A DNA stretch of 64,000 nucleotides. It comes from Lytechinus variegatus. Its lineage: Eukaryota; Echinodermata; Echinoidea; Temnopleuroida; Toxopneustidae. A model generated the notes under the pieces. The model was given only the letters and a program-made list of their open reading frames with translations. It searched no databases and had not been told where the DNA came from. The stretch spans positions 1,611,736 to 1,675,735 of the forward strand of contig NC_054747.1 of the NCBI RefSeq assembly GCF_018143015.1, written 5' to 3'. This document shows positions 52,801 to 63,662 of the stretch, one piece after another (position 1 is the first letter of the stretch; each line of letters starts with the position of its first letter). The position numbers were made by a program, and so were the translations under genes.

Positions 52801-55800
52801 CGTAATGGTAAATTGGTGTACGAATTTATCATATCAATTTTTTGTTAATGACTGAATGAGAGAAAAATATTTTTAATTCGAAATGTTGAAGCCCAAAAAA
52901 CTAAAGAAGTAAAATATGACAATGTATTTCGTCTGTCGAAGCCTTTGACTGGAGTGATGTAACATGTAAAACTGCAGAAATTACTTAATGAAATTAGTTG
53001 CAACAGGTTTCAATTACCAGCATGACTATAAAGTCCATAAAAGAAAAACAATAATAGTAGTAGTCATAATACAGGTAACGAAATCATTTTATTTTTTTTC
53101 AGTTTATATTGCTAAAAGGCCTCTGACCAAAAAGTTGGCAAGATTTTTTTTTGCCTATGTATTTAGCATGACTATAAAGTCCATAAAAGAAAAACAATAA
53201 TAGTAGTAGTCATAGTACAGGTAACGAAATCATTTTATTTTTTTTCAGTTTATATTGCTAAAAGGCCTCTGACCAAAAAGTTGGCAAGATTTTTGTTTTG
53301 CCTATGTATTTAGGGTTTGTTATCTATAACACGTTATTGCAGAATTTTCATGTTCTGTTTCTGTAAAGTAAATTCATTTTCCAATGTGAAACAGAGGGAA
53401 ACGTCTGAACTTAGGAAACGCTTTCAACTTATTAACTGCATAAAATACTATCAGAAAGTTTCGAAGATAAGAGATGATGCTGTATAGATGATTTATTAAA
53501 CGACGGTATCCATTGTTTATAATGACATGAACTATCGTTGCCAAATACCTGCAAAAATCATTGGCCGCTCCTTGTCCCTGTACGTCGACCCAACCCCTGA
53601 AGAATGACGTCATTCCCCGATCTTCTATGACGTAGGACCGCTCTAAAACTGTCCTGTTACCTCTCCATTGTGGACAGATTGAGGGCGTAGTATCGTTTAC
53701 TGATGGTGTAGTGGCATTTGACATAGATGCATTCTGTGGCTTTGCCAGTATTGTAATATTAGTTTCTTTTGGAAGAGAAAAGAAAAGAAAGACTCAGAGA
53801 AGGTGCGTCTTGAAAAAAAATAAAGTAACATAAAAATCACATTTCCAATTACGTTTGATTTGGGGCATTTAGATACAAGCGGCAATTGCCGATAAAACGA
53901 AATTGATAAAATTAATATACTGAAATGATAGAAACGGCTTGTATAAATACACTCGCTCGCTAAATCATCAGGTATCGCATCTCCTTAACACACACTGAAA
54001 TCTGCAAAATTACACACAACTCCGTCGTCACATTGTTTTCGTACCTGATGCCGTGGTGTAATTTATCATCATTGTGACGTTGTGTGACGTGTCATTCATG
54101 AAGTACGGTGTAGGTTGGGATGTTACGTTATAAACCATTGTGACGTTTTGTGTTTGAGTCGTAGTGACGTTGTACATCATTGTGGCATTGTACACCATTG
54201 TCTCATTGGTCACTACCGTTACATTTGGAGTCGTTGACTGATTTAACGTGCCATTGCTTCCAGATGATGATGACGTTGGCATCCCTGATTCAACAGCAAA
54301 AATAAAAAAATATATATTCTGGATGTGAGTTTTTTTAAGGCCTAAGGAACAGCTCCTTGTAATTTATAAAGTGGATTCCAATGGCTTACATTGTTTAAGT
54401 GCATGTCAGACCAACTGAAAAAAAAATGATTTTACAGAAAAAAGATTTTGCAAAAAGCAACAACTGAATCATTTTGTAAATTCACGAAATAAGAATTTTT
54501 CTCCAAAGTAACTCAACAGGTTTGTTTAAAAGGACAACATTGTGTTTTATTTAAGGAAATGTGTAAGGTTCCATACATCAAATACCAATTTCAAGTAAGA
54601 TTACGCAATCTGGTAAGATTACAGGTTTTCTTGAGACTATGCTGCAGGATTTTTTTTATTTAATTATAAATTTTCTAACAGGGTACAGAAAAAGGAAAAA
54701 AGTAAAAAGTAAGCTGTTTTGGTCAAATAGCTTTAACATTATTTGTTTTATTATCTCAATCGACATTATTTTTCATACAATCATACAAATTGATTAGAAT
54801 GATTTAGTACCCAACATCAAAATGTGAATACAATATTGACATATTATGTGTATAAAATAACGTTTATATTGCAAATATTACCAGACGATCTTCAGTTCCA
54901 TTTATATTAATTCAAAAATACAAAAAAAAAATAAACAAGGTTGCTACTTTTTCTCTCTCTCTGGTTTGAAGGTAAAAGTTGAAAAATAATTCGTACCGAA
55001 TAGTTGAACGGAAATCGTTTTCTCTTGATTTTTGAACCAACATATATACTCGCCAACCCATGAAGAATTCAGTGATGTTATCGTCAACATAGAAGTGAAG
55101 GTACCAACATTGGTGGTGTATACATCCTTGATGGTGTTTTCTATTCCTATTGATGACACAAAACACGGAAAGGAAAAGGAAAAGAAGAAGAAGAAGAAAG
55201 GGCCAACTATTGTCGTAAATATCTCAATTCGTTTATTTGATTTAGCGCTTATGTAATTTATAATTATTGACAAATGTATACAATGCGTCCCAGTAAAAAA
55301 GAAACCCGTTTTCAGAGACCAATTCTACAATCCTTATTATTCTTTTCTGGGACGCACTGTATATAGAGAGGGGGGGGGGTCGGGGTTGAGAGATGGTGGG
55401 AGGAGAAAATAGAGATGGAGAGAGGGGGAGATAGAGGGGGGGCATAATTAGAGAAAGATGTATACTTGTATAAAGCAAAGTGTGTAACTGAAACGCGGTT
55501 TAAGGGAGTAACGAAGTTTAAGGAACATAAGAAAATAGAGAGACTGAGAGCAGTAGACACAAGCAGTAGAGAGAGTCAGAATCATGAATGTGTGCATGTG
55601 TGTGTGTGTCTGTTTGCATGTGAACGGGGGTGTGTGTATGAACGTATGAGTGTATGTTCAAGAAAGAGTTATGGAATAAAGGCAAAAAACTGGAAAAGGT
55701 GTGTCTAAGAGCCGAGAGCGTATACCTGTATTGTCCATTATATTTTTTTTCAAATTTGATGTTATTTTATTTCATCTGTAGGCATAACCTTAAGATGGTT

Positions 55801-58800
55801 GCACAGAATAGTCCATTATATCTTAAGATGCATGTCAAGTCAATATCAATGCAATTGTAATAATGGCAAGCTACATGTATAGAATGAAAAGAGCAAGCCC
55901 GATTCATTTATATTTTTTTTTAATTGGAAGAGTGCAGAACCATCATTTATTTGGGTAAGTCAAATTAACTTAACATTTGTTCATTCTAAACATATATTTT
56001 TTCAATCTATGTCTTTGTTGGTTTGTTTAATCGACATGATGTAATCAATTATTACAATGATGATAATAATGGCGGTAATGATAGTTTAATAAACAATCGA
56101 TGTGTAATCATAAACAAGTAACATCAATAAGGAACGTACCGTCTTCAGTGATTTCTCTGCCGTTAGGATCGTGCCACTGAGGTCGAGAGCAGTTCTCACA
56201 GCTGGCGGAGCAGAAAGCGGTGATATTTGAACCCTCGTCTCTGATCAGGTGACCTTTTCCGGCAACAACAGGCCACAGTGAGATCTCAACTTCTGTTATC
56301 AGGCGGTAATTATTAGAATATAATGGGATATTATTATTTATTATTTAAATTAACGTTATTTGCGCTACTATTACTTTTACAATTGTAACTTACTACCGAA
56401 AATGTCACTTTAAAAGGGATGTCCACCCAAACAAAAAGATGATTTGAACAAATATGAGAAAAATCCAACAAGCATAGCATTGAAAATGTCATCAAAATCG
56501 GATGTAAACTAAAAAAAAATATTAAATTTTAGAGTTTCGCGTAATTTCAGATAACATTTATATTCCCATCCTGGTCAGTATGCAAATAAGGATACTGATT
56601 ATGTCCCCCACTCGCCTAATATGTCTATTGTCTATTTACATAAAACCACCGCACGTTTATGCAGGGGTAGCCCTGTTGGTCGGCCCCCAGCCCCTTTGAT
56701 CCACCACTGAACAGTAAGTTGAAAACGATGGTGCGGTAAAAGGAGTGTATCTAATCGATTTAATCCTTGCTTCATTTTCGTAAATGAGAGAAATGTAGGA
56801 TAATGACATTAATGATGCACCGTAAAAAATATGTTATAACATGATGCATTTCGAAAAAAAAATGAGTAATCAAGTTAACAAATCACACATTAATTTTTCA
56901 AAGGGATGAGATAGAAAGACAACATATTGCAGGGTGTAGTGAAGCTCATTTACACACCATTACTATAACAAGTTGCATTGTCGTCGAATATTGACGGGAA
57001 ATTACTGCAGTTGAGGTATCCCATTTCACTGAAAACCTCCGCTGTCGGGTCGGCGTTGCACGAGTCTACGACACGCTGACAAAGTTCACGGCAAGGTAGC
57101 AAATGTCCTAAAAAGTAACAGAACAGTTAGTATTATTTTAATCACACGAGTTTTCAATGATTAAAAAAATCAATAAATCTGGTGAAGAAAATAAGAGCAC
57201 CTTTTCCTGAGGATAGGCACTGAATGAATAAGAAATGAGGGATGGATGAAATGGATCAATTGAAAATTAAAACCAATTGTTTTGTAGTCACGCACTTGCA
57301 AAATGCTTTGATATTTCATTTTATATGTTTTTTGTTATTTATTTATCATTTACATGGTACACGTGGTTCACATGTTAAGGTATCAAGATTATTTTCGCAT
57401 CTTAAAGAAAATTGCAATGTGGAAGAATAAAAAACATGATTTTCTTGGATGACTTGGAATATTCTAAGTATAAATTAAGTTAAGTACCACTTTCTGCAAA
57501 CTCTTCTGAAGAGCTAATTTGCAAAAGTGTTAGATCGATTTTTTTTTTTTATAAAATTCATTTATTTTTCTCAATGTATAGATTTTGATGGTACAAAAAA
57601 AGTTCAATTTCCCATTGAAATGTGAATTTAAGAAAGCATACATAATAAAATCACTTTTTTTCAAAATGGGTTAGATCCATTTTAATCCATTTCAACCTTG
57701 GGTTTGGGTCTCATCTATCAATGAAAGTAAAAGTTTTGACAGAATCTTACACTTGATTGAGCACTGTCCATTTTTGTAAAGCTCGCAGAAATCTGTTTGC
57801 GCAGAAATGCTTGTTTTCACGCAGTGTCAAGGGGAAAGGGCGAAATCAAACTTACCCTGCAATACATTTTTCCTACATTTCCCTTGCACTTTTAGTCAAT
57901 TAAGATAAAACAGATACATTCAAGCATTTTTAAACAAATTTGCCACCCAAATTGAAATTTCAACACTTAGTAAGCACAACTTTTACCCTTTTTGTGCCAG
58001 CTGGATCTGAGGACATAACTGAATCGGAACAAAAGTTTACATCAGACATCTCCAGCACTTTTTCACTAAGTTTTTATTATTTAAAGTGGGTTGACATTTA
58101 ATTTTTCATTTAATACTTGTTTCTCCACACTTTTCCCAAGCTTGACAATGATTAACAAAATGAAATCAAGCCTAATTCATTTTATGTAAATCACAGCTCA
58201 GTGTAAATCAAATATCGTCTTGATGGCCTTGGTGTGTGGGGGAGTGGGGCGGGGCGCAATGCACTCTTCGGAGTGTATTGGGCAAGGAAACAAGTTAAAA
58301 GAGGTCAAAGATATCTTCAAATCAACTTTACTTGCTAAATTCTACATGTTCTTCGTGATAAAGGTTTACTTTTATTCGCATAGCTAATTCCAAGTTCTGC
58401 GCAAATCATTTTTCATTAACTTTTCAAAAGTAAGTGGTGCTCACTCAAGCGGAAATATTTTCAATAGTTATATCGTCATTTGCTTAAATAGATCCGTTAA
58501 AATGTGGAAAAATCTTCAGGATATTACAAATGTATAATTTTACAGGATTTTTTCAAAGTGTAAACTTTTTTTGATACGCACTGTAGATCCACTTTTATAG
58601 ACTAATGCAATTGTTACATGATACAGTTGTTTATCATGTCAATCTCGTTTTGCCTACTTGCAATAATTATGGGAGAACAAAACAAACGATGATATTCCTA
58701 GAATGGTCTAAAATGGATCTCAACCCTTTTGCACACAAACTCTTTGAATATTAATACTAATGCCAATAATAATGAAAATAAAAATAGTGAAAAGGAAAAC

Positions 58801-61800
58801 AACATACTAATAACTGGTAGCGCTTTGTAATGTCGATTTAAAAAAAAGAGAATCTCATAGGAAAAAAATATGAATTGCGAAAGACAGGGAACAATGAACA
58901 TCAAGCTGGAAACCCATTTCTGTTAGTTATTGCTGTTGATTTTGTACTTGTTTTGCTATTTTAATTTACCTGGTCCATGCGGTCCCATCTTGACACAGGG
59001 CGGTGCATAAACCGTGCACAAGAATTGTCTCATGAAATCGGCACACTTGGTATCCATGGTTCTCAGTATCTTCTCGACTGGTGCAATGAGGCCAGCAGCA
59101 GCGGCCTGGGAGGGGAAGGCCGTTCCGCTCGAATACTGAACGTGGCGGTAATGCACGTTACTGCACAGGCTACGAAACGTTGAAAATGTAATCTCTTCAC
59201 AGTGAGCTGTAGTTAGATAGAGAGGAAAGGTTTTCAGATAAAATTTCTAAATCATAAAGTAGATAAAAAGAACAAAATGACTGAGTTAAATACTTACGAA
59301 TTACTTTCTACATTCCTTAGATTGAGATGTACCGATCCAGAGTAGGATTGAAGTTTTCAATCTAATAGATTTATAATTCTTTTTGTTTTTACGATTTGGA
59401 TTTTTACGATTTTTTGGATTGGTCTCCGACAACAATTAATGAGATTGACATTCAATCTACGGAATTTTGAGAGTAAGAAAATAATAATCTATTATTGATA
59501 TATAAAAGAGGGGGAAATGACTAGGAAAAAGACGGGGCATATTTTGCCTCCACAAAATAATATGACAAACAAACAGATGAATGAAAAAGAGAAGAAAGAG
59601 ATCGTAGAATTTTAAGAAAACAGATATCAATAATTGATATTTTGTAAAACTCTCTCAACAAATTAACATTTAAAAAGGGCACCTTATCATGTTACTAAGG
59701 AAATGTATACAATATGTGTAAAATGATTTAAGATAGTAAATAATTCAAGGATTAATAAAGAAATAATTGATTAATGATTTTGGGAGACATCGCAGGCGAC
59801 GGTCTTGCTCTTGAGCCTTGTGTTATGTCCAATTTTACTGTTGATAAATATATATATTTCTTAATACTTACTCCCTTAAAAATTGTAATGACATCAACAT
59901 GTTACTAAGCGCATATTAAGGGCAAAGCGATATACCAATACACTGCCCCTCCCATCCCATGACAAATCGTTGAGAAAATGCGATATCTTACTTCTTCACA
60001 GAAATGCAATGGTACATGGGTTTAATTTAAAAAACTTGAAATCAAAAGGCTGGGATGTTTCTACTATAACAATGCGACGTCACCTGTGGTTTACGGGCTG
60101 TGATTTCAAACGTAACTTTTTGTTGTTATAATTCAATGATAGAATAATAATAGGATCATCTGCGTGTTTATATTTCAAACAATCCTTGCATGGTCCTTTC
60201 GCTTTCAACGGTGGATCGATGAAGGGAGGCCAAGGGGTTTGGCACGCAACTTTCAGCCCCCCCCCCCGCCCCCCAAAAAAGTAAAGAAGATGAAACTAGA
60301 ATTGGTAAGAAGATAAAATGCTTTTGAGAATTTTAATCGGTCGAGTTACCACACTAGTTTTGAAAAAAAAACTAAAGTTGGCAAAATAAAAGCAACCGTC
60401 CCAGAGACGGTTTTCTTTTGTCACATCTCTTGATTATAGGTTTGAATCGGTTTGATGTTATGTACGTTATGAAAATAGCACGAAGTAAAAAGATCAAAAA
60501 CTGTAATAACAATACTTAAACAAAACGGATTGATCACTCTATTCGGTGCCTTTAGTATAGGTTTTCCCGTCCAATTTCGCACTTAGTGCATGCAAAAGTA
60601 AAGACAGGTCATTCAATTTTGCACATAGTGCATGAGAAAGTACTAGTATACATAGATCATTCAATTTATTAGATAGGGCAGCCAAACTTACCAGTCGGCA
60701 TTCATAATCGCTTTAGATCAACCAAATCTGCCACTCGGCATACGAATTTGTACATAGTGCAACCAAGTTCGCCCGTGAAACCCCTCGAGCTATGTTAGAG
60801 CATTCAATTTCGCCATTGTGCATCCAATTATACAATTTGTGCATGCAATTTAGCACACGTAATATTTTCTATTTGTTTTATAACTTTATATATCATGTTA
60901 ATATTTTGTTCCATTTTATGTGCTTACTATGTCCAAATTAAATCACCGAAAAAATGTATTGAATGACTAAAGGCATATGAATTAACAGAGGGAAAATTTC
61001 CTGACATTTCCTTATATGTCTTTTAATCTTTGTATTTTTTTTTTTGGGGGGGGGGTTCTTAATATTTTCTTGTCATTTGCACCGTATTTTCGATATATGC
61101 ATTGACTAGAAACACAATCATAACATGTAGATAATATCGTGATTTTCTTCTTTCATATTTATGTTTATTTGATGTTTTTTTAACTTGCATCTATTTTCAT
61201 ATGACTTTAATCATTTAAAGCAATTATGTTTTCATCAAAACTAAGACATCAATGGATTTCTTCCCTTTTATACTGTCTTCTTCTTGAACCTTTTATATTC
61301 TTTAAAAGACATAATAAATTAATACATATACTTCATATATGACAAAATAACTTCGTAAATAAGCCACTGCTTCTATGTAATTTACATTATTCTTTTACAA
61401 GCATCTGTAAAGAATACTCATTGTCCACTTTTATGAATGGCCACTGGGGGCACACATACTGCAGGTTGGGAAAAACGAGCGAGGAATGTTTAAATATGTA
61501 TTACAAGTCATGTAAATACAGTGCTAAATTGAATACACTAGTTATGAACATGGATACCCAATAGAGAAATTGAACGCTACAACTTCAGTCACGTGACCTG
61601 CGGTGTTAACTTGAGTGCACTATGGCGAATCTGAATGATGTTTTTACACTTTAGTTTGCTGTATAGCCCAAATGAATGCCCATTATGATTTCAATGGCGG
61701 CCCTATAGCGATTTTGAATGACTAGTTTGAATTTTTGATTGCTCTTTAGCGAAATTGAATGAACTATTTATAGTCTTGCATGCACTAAGTGCGAAATTGA

Positions 61801-63242
61801 GCGGGAAGCCTATAATAATATCATTGTTTTGTTTTTCTTCCAGGTCCGAAATAGGTAGTCATTATCCCTGCAGACTGCTTTTGCCTCAATGCTTAGAAAC
61901 TGCTTAAACCTGCTCTTGCCCAAGGCACAATATTAAATATATGCACCCCTGTACATGAATAAATCTAGTACAGAGAGAAAACAAAACAAAATTAATCGCA
62001 CCAAGAGAGAAATCGTTCTAGTTTTCGGAATTCCGGTATTAGAGACAGATAACCTCAAAAGATGTCCGTATCTCATACCATTAGCCTAGTTTACAGTCTC
62101 GGTTGACATGGTTGATTTATCTTAGCGGAGTAACAAGCTTAATACTCGAGACAAGAAAATCAAACTACTCTGCGTATGGCTACTTAAATCATTAGAATGC
62201 TGTTATCAGACACAGATACCCTTGATTGACTTCCGCGTCTTTTCAATTAGCCTAGTTTTCAGTTTGCATGGAATTTGTATTGAAAATAACTGCACTGTAA
62301 ATCTCGAAGATTTGAAATAAATTCAAAACGGGTGTGAAAAAGGGAACGACCCTATCACCGGATGCTTTTTTTTACCCCAGTCCAACGGATTCCAATTTAT
62401 TTATATACATATACGTGAATTGCAAACGTATTCCTGTGGTAGGAATATCTTCAATCTTTATTTGAAATCCAAATGGTTTATTTTGAAAATCAAAATGGTT
62501 TACATGTATAAACAAACATTTATGCTTTTAATTGAAATCCTGCTTTAGGTGTGAGTCACGAAGTGACGTCGACTGTCCACTGTTTTAAGCAGCTATGAAT
62601 GTATTAAGATCCTGGAGATAGGCACGTAATCAGCGCCGTCTATCTAGAAATATAATATTCAGAGGCACAAAAGAAAACAAGTGATATGGGAATTGACGAC
62701 GGTGTAGAGGATACATATTCAGTGTATTTCCAATGGCATGTATGTATAGCGTAAGGAAAATGGATGTTGATTCTTACGGTGAATGTAGGGTTCCATGCGG
62801 GCATCCTGATAAGCACCCGTGTCAGTTGCGTTGAAGGCTCGGATCAAGACAGTGTACGCATCATCAGAGTTCAAATGAAGTTGTATCTGATCTTGACCAT
62901 AAATCGTCCTTTCACCGCCGTCATCACCGCGGTCGTTGTAGTACACGACCTCGAAGCCGTCGACTTCGGGAGTCAGGCTGGGTTTCGGTTCCCTGATTAG
63001 CACCCAGCCGTCGTTCGATGCGGATCGCTCCAGGGTGAAAATAACAGAAGGAACGCGGGACTCTCCCGGCGTGGGTCTGACGGCAATGGTGGTTGTGTTA
63101 GTGGCTGGGGTGGTTGCATTGGTAATATGGGAGGTAGTGTTTGGCATTGTCATATTAGATGTAACATTTGCCATGCTAATAAGAGTGGTGGGTGTTGGAG
63201 GTCTGGTGGTGGTACTTTCTTGCTCTCGATAATTGCTGAGAT
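49680..63242 (-). CDS. Gene C: FN3-like, Frizzled CRD, Ig, glycan-rich linker and CR-module protein (3' part, nine exons)
   Basis: Nine minus-strand exons join in one frame: 63242-62778, 59206-58970, 57107-56958, 56292-56140, 55146-54997, 54284-54045, 53765-53549, 52593-52420, 49827-49680. They total 1934 bases; 643 residues plus stop are present. The 5' end lies beyond the right edge. The order is Thr/Asn-rich region with FN3-like fold, Frizzled CRD (two exons), Ig domain (two exons), N-glycan-rich linker, then a terminal module spread over three exons. No membrane helix was found downstream, so a secreted or matrix protein is likely unless the missing N-terminus anchors it. Frizzled CRDs are known to bind Wnt lipids; a Wnt-binding or decoy role is inference. 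ROR receptors also combine Ig and CRD but in the reverse order and with a kinase. Confidence 0.85.
49828..52419. other. Last intron of gene C
   Basis: Contains the LINE fragment at 50023. From 50730 on, low-complexity tracts (poly-G near 51780, poly-C/CA near 52072) and no further CR-module exon in phase 2 were seen. Confidence 0.5.
50023..50728 (+). mobile_element. LINE 3' fragment (end of RT ORF, CR1/Jockey-like)
   Basis: The frame 50085-50396 has N-L-H-S-Y-P-T-R and H-G-P-D-I-W-N-A-L-P-D-S-L-K-L, then F-K-R-T-I-K-E-L. The Y-x-T-R...G-P-x-I-W-N-x-L-P-x-S-x-K...F-K-R pattern is the conserved C-terminus of many non-LTR RT proteins. A 3' untranslated part follows. It lies in the last intron of gene C, opposite to the gene. 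Confidence 0.75.
52420..52593 (-). CDS. Gene C exon n8: second CR-module unit
   Basis: A 174-base exon, phase 2 to phase 2. It starts I-V-R-T-D-G-K-P-F-M-S-C-L-L-A-G and ends N-T-W-Y-M-K-D-E-D-E-D-G-R-D-D-Y-C-R, again splitting the Arg codon. D-E-D-E-D-G-R-D-D resembles a DxDxDG calcium loop of EF-hand or FG-GAP type. The unit could be repeated by exon duplication without frame change. Confidence 0.82.
53019..53313 (+). repeat. 146-bp tandem duplication
   Basis: Two adjacent copies, 53019-53164 and 53165-53313, starting AGCATGACTATAAAGTCC and ending CCTATGTATTTAG. They differ at only a few positions (CATAATACAG versus CATAGTACAG, plus a T-run change), so the duplication is young. It is in a gene C intron. 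Confidence 0.85.
53549..53765 (-). CDS. Gene C exon n7: glycan-rich link and first part of CR module
   Basis: A 217-base exon, phase 1 in and phase 2 out. It opens with four further N-x-T/S sequons, then S-I-C-P-Q-W-R-G-N-R-T. It ends F-F-R-G-W-V-D-V-Q-G-Q-G-A-A-N-D-F-C-R, with the donor splitting the Arg codon. The W-x-D...G-x-x-x-D-F-C-R ending recurs in the next exon. Confidence 0.82.
54045..54284 (-). CDS. Gene C exon n6: linker with 11 N-glycosylation sequons
   Basis: An 80-codon exon without Cys. It holds N-G-T, N-Q-S, N-V-T, N-E-T, N-A-T and further N-x-T sites, eleven in all, with an imperfect M-V-Y-N-x-T repeat. A heavily N-glycosylated, extended linker is expected. Phase 1 both ends. 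Confidence 0.8.
54418..54685. mobile_element. MITE, inverted copy of the family at 16892
   Basis: Shares, in reverse orientation, TTACGCAATCTGGTAAGATT, GGAAATGTGTAAG and TTTTGCAAAAAGCA with 16892-17180. The ends are degraded. It lies in the gene C intron between the Ig and linker exons. Confidence 0.7.
54997..55146 (-). CDS. Gene C exon n5: Ig domain, second half
   Basis: A 50-codon exon: F-T-S-M-L-T-I-T-S-L-N-S-S-W-V-G-E-Y-I-C-W-F. The L-x-I...G-E-Y-x-C pattern is the E-F strands and F-strand Cys of an Ig domain. Phase 1 both ends; it fits exon n4 through a Gly codon. Confidence 0.85.
55276..55363. mobile_element. Minimal 88-bp MITE
   Basis: Inverted ends TACAATGCGTCCCAGTAAAA and TTTTCTGGGACGCACTGTA leave a middle of about 45 bases. 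A related one-sided TACAGTGCGTCCCCCC occurs at about 4988. Confidence 0.65.
56140..56292 (-). CDS. Gene C exon n4: Ig domain, first half
   Basis: A 51-codon exon: V-E-I-S-L-W-P, then D-E-G-S-N-I-T-A-F-C-S-A-S-C-E-N-C and P-Q-W-H-D-P-N-G-R-E-I-T. This is the B-strand Cys and the Trp of an Ig fold, with an extra close Cys pair (C-E-N-C). Donor GTACGT, phase 1. Confidence 0.83.
56411..56535. mobile_element. MITE family 1, one-ended fragment
   Basis: It begins TAAAAGGGATGTCCACCC and continues with the family interior (GAGAAAAATCCAACAAGCAT, TCATCAAAATCGGATGTAAA). No right end was found. It lies in a gene C intron. Confidence 0.65.
56958..57107 (-). CDS. Gene C exon n3: Frizzled CRD, C-terminal half
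   Basis: A 50-codon exon: L-L-P-C-R-E-L-C-Q-R-V-V-D-S-C, then Y-L-N-C-S-N-F-P and A-T-C-Y. The P-C-R-x-x-C-x-x-V-x-x-x-C helix and N-C-x-x-F-P end complete the ten-Cys CRD with exon n2. Phase 1 both ends. Confidence 0.9.
58970..59206 (-). CDS. Gene C exon n2: Frizzled CRD, N-terminal half
   Basis: A 79-codon exon reading H-C-E-E-I-T-F-S-T-F-R-S-L-C-S-N-V-H-Y, then F-P-S-Q, C-A-D-F-M-R-Q-F-L-C-T-V-Y-A-P-P-C. The C-x-F-x-C-x-x-Y-x-P-x-C run is diagnostic of Frizzled cysteine-rich domains. Donor GTAAAT in phase 1. Confidence 0.9.
60555..61810. mobile_element. 1.25-kb non-autonomous DNA element with long composite inverted ends
   Basis: The left end TATAGGTTTTCCCGTCCAAT is followed by TTCGCACTTAGTGCATGCAA. 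The right end, inverted, reads TATAGGCTTCCCGCTCAATT then TCGCACTTAGTGCATGCAA. Inside each end, degenerate units of ATTCAATTT(C/T)GC and TAGTGCATG recur several times. The A/T-rich middle has no frame. Confidence 0.7.
62778..63242 (-). CDS. Gene C exon n1: Thr/Asn-rich segment plus FN3-like domain
   Basis: A 155-codon exon, phase 1 to phase 1, acceptor TTTTTTAG. The first 55 residues are a Thr/Pro/Asn-rich spacer with at least five N-x-T sequons. The rest reads P-S-V-I-F-T-L-E-R-S, W-V-L-I, G-F-E-V-V-Y-Y, E-R-T-I-Y, Y-T-V-L-I-R-A-F-N, a fibronectin III-like strand pattern. FN3 is a fold guess; the W, Y and L landmark positions fit loosely. Confidence 0.78.
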
Positions 63243-63300
63243 CTAAAAAAGAGCGAAAAGTACACAAATAAATTAAACAATTATATTCGTCTTCCACCTC

Positions 63301-63662
63301 AATGGAAGAGCCGTGGTGTAGTGGTTCTGACTCTCCTATTGTAAACAGAGGGTCGTGTGTTCGAATCCCACTGCGGTCTAGCCTTCTATTTGCTGGGCAT
63401 TTATCCACACTTTGCCACTCTTGACCCAAGTTCTAAACGGATAACCGGTAGGTTGCGAAATACATTGCATGTTTGATTTTGCCAGCGCCATAATGTGGCT
63501 GCGACAAATGCAAGGAATGCTCCCCAGGGAGTGGAAATTGTGCACTGTTTGTGCTTGACTGAAATGAATCCAATGACTGGGGTAATAGTATGATGTAACG
63601 CGCTTTGAGCCATTCTGGGAAAAGCGCTTTATAAAACAAAATTATTATTATTATTATTATTA
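63301..63662 (+). mobile_element. tRNA-derived SINE with ATT-repeat tail
   Basis: The head GAGCCGTGGTGTAGTGG and B box TGTTCGAATCCC are tRNA-like. The body ends GCGCTTTGAGCCATTCTGGG, AAAGCGCTTTATAAA and (ATT)n. It lies just upstream of the first visible gene C exon. Confidence 0.8.

Larger units (their letters stand above)
57108..62777. other. Gene C introns flanking the first Frizzled exon
   Basis: 57108-58969 and 59207-62777. A TACAGTGCGTATC-like mariner end sits near 58585 (minus strand). The 1.25-kb element lies at 60555. The rest is AT-rich without recognisable content. Confidence 0.5.

Noticed and set aside
54912-55560. Several minus frames of 80-110 codons around the second Ig exon
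   Set aside because: They extend the true 50-codon exon into poly-T and GA-rich intron; only the part between the splice sites is supported.
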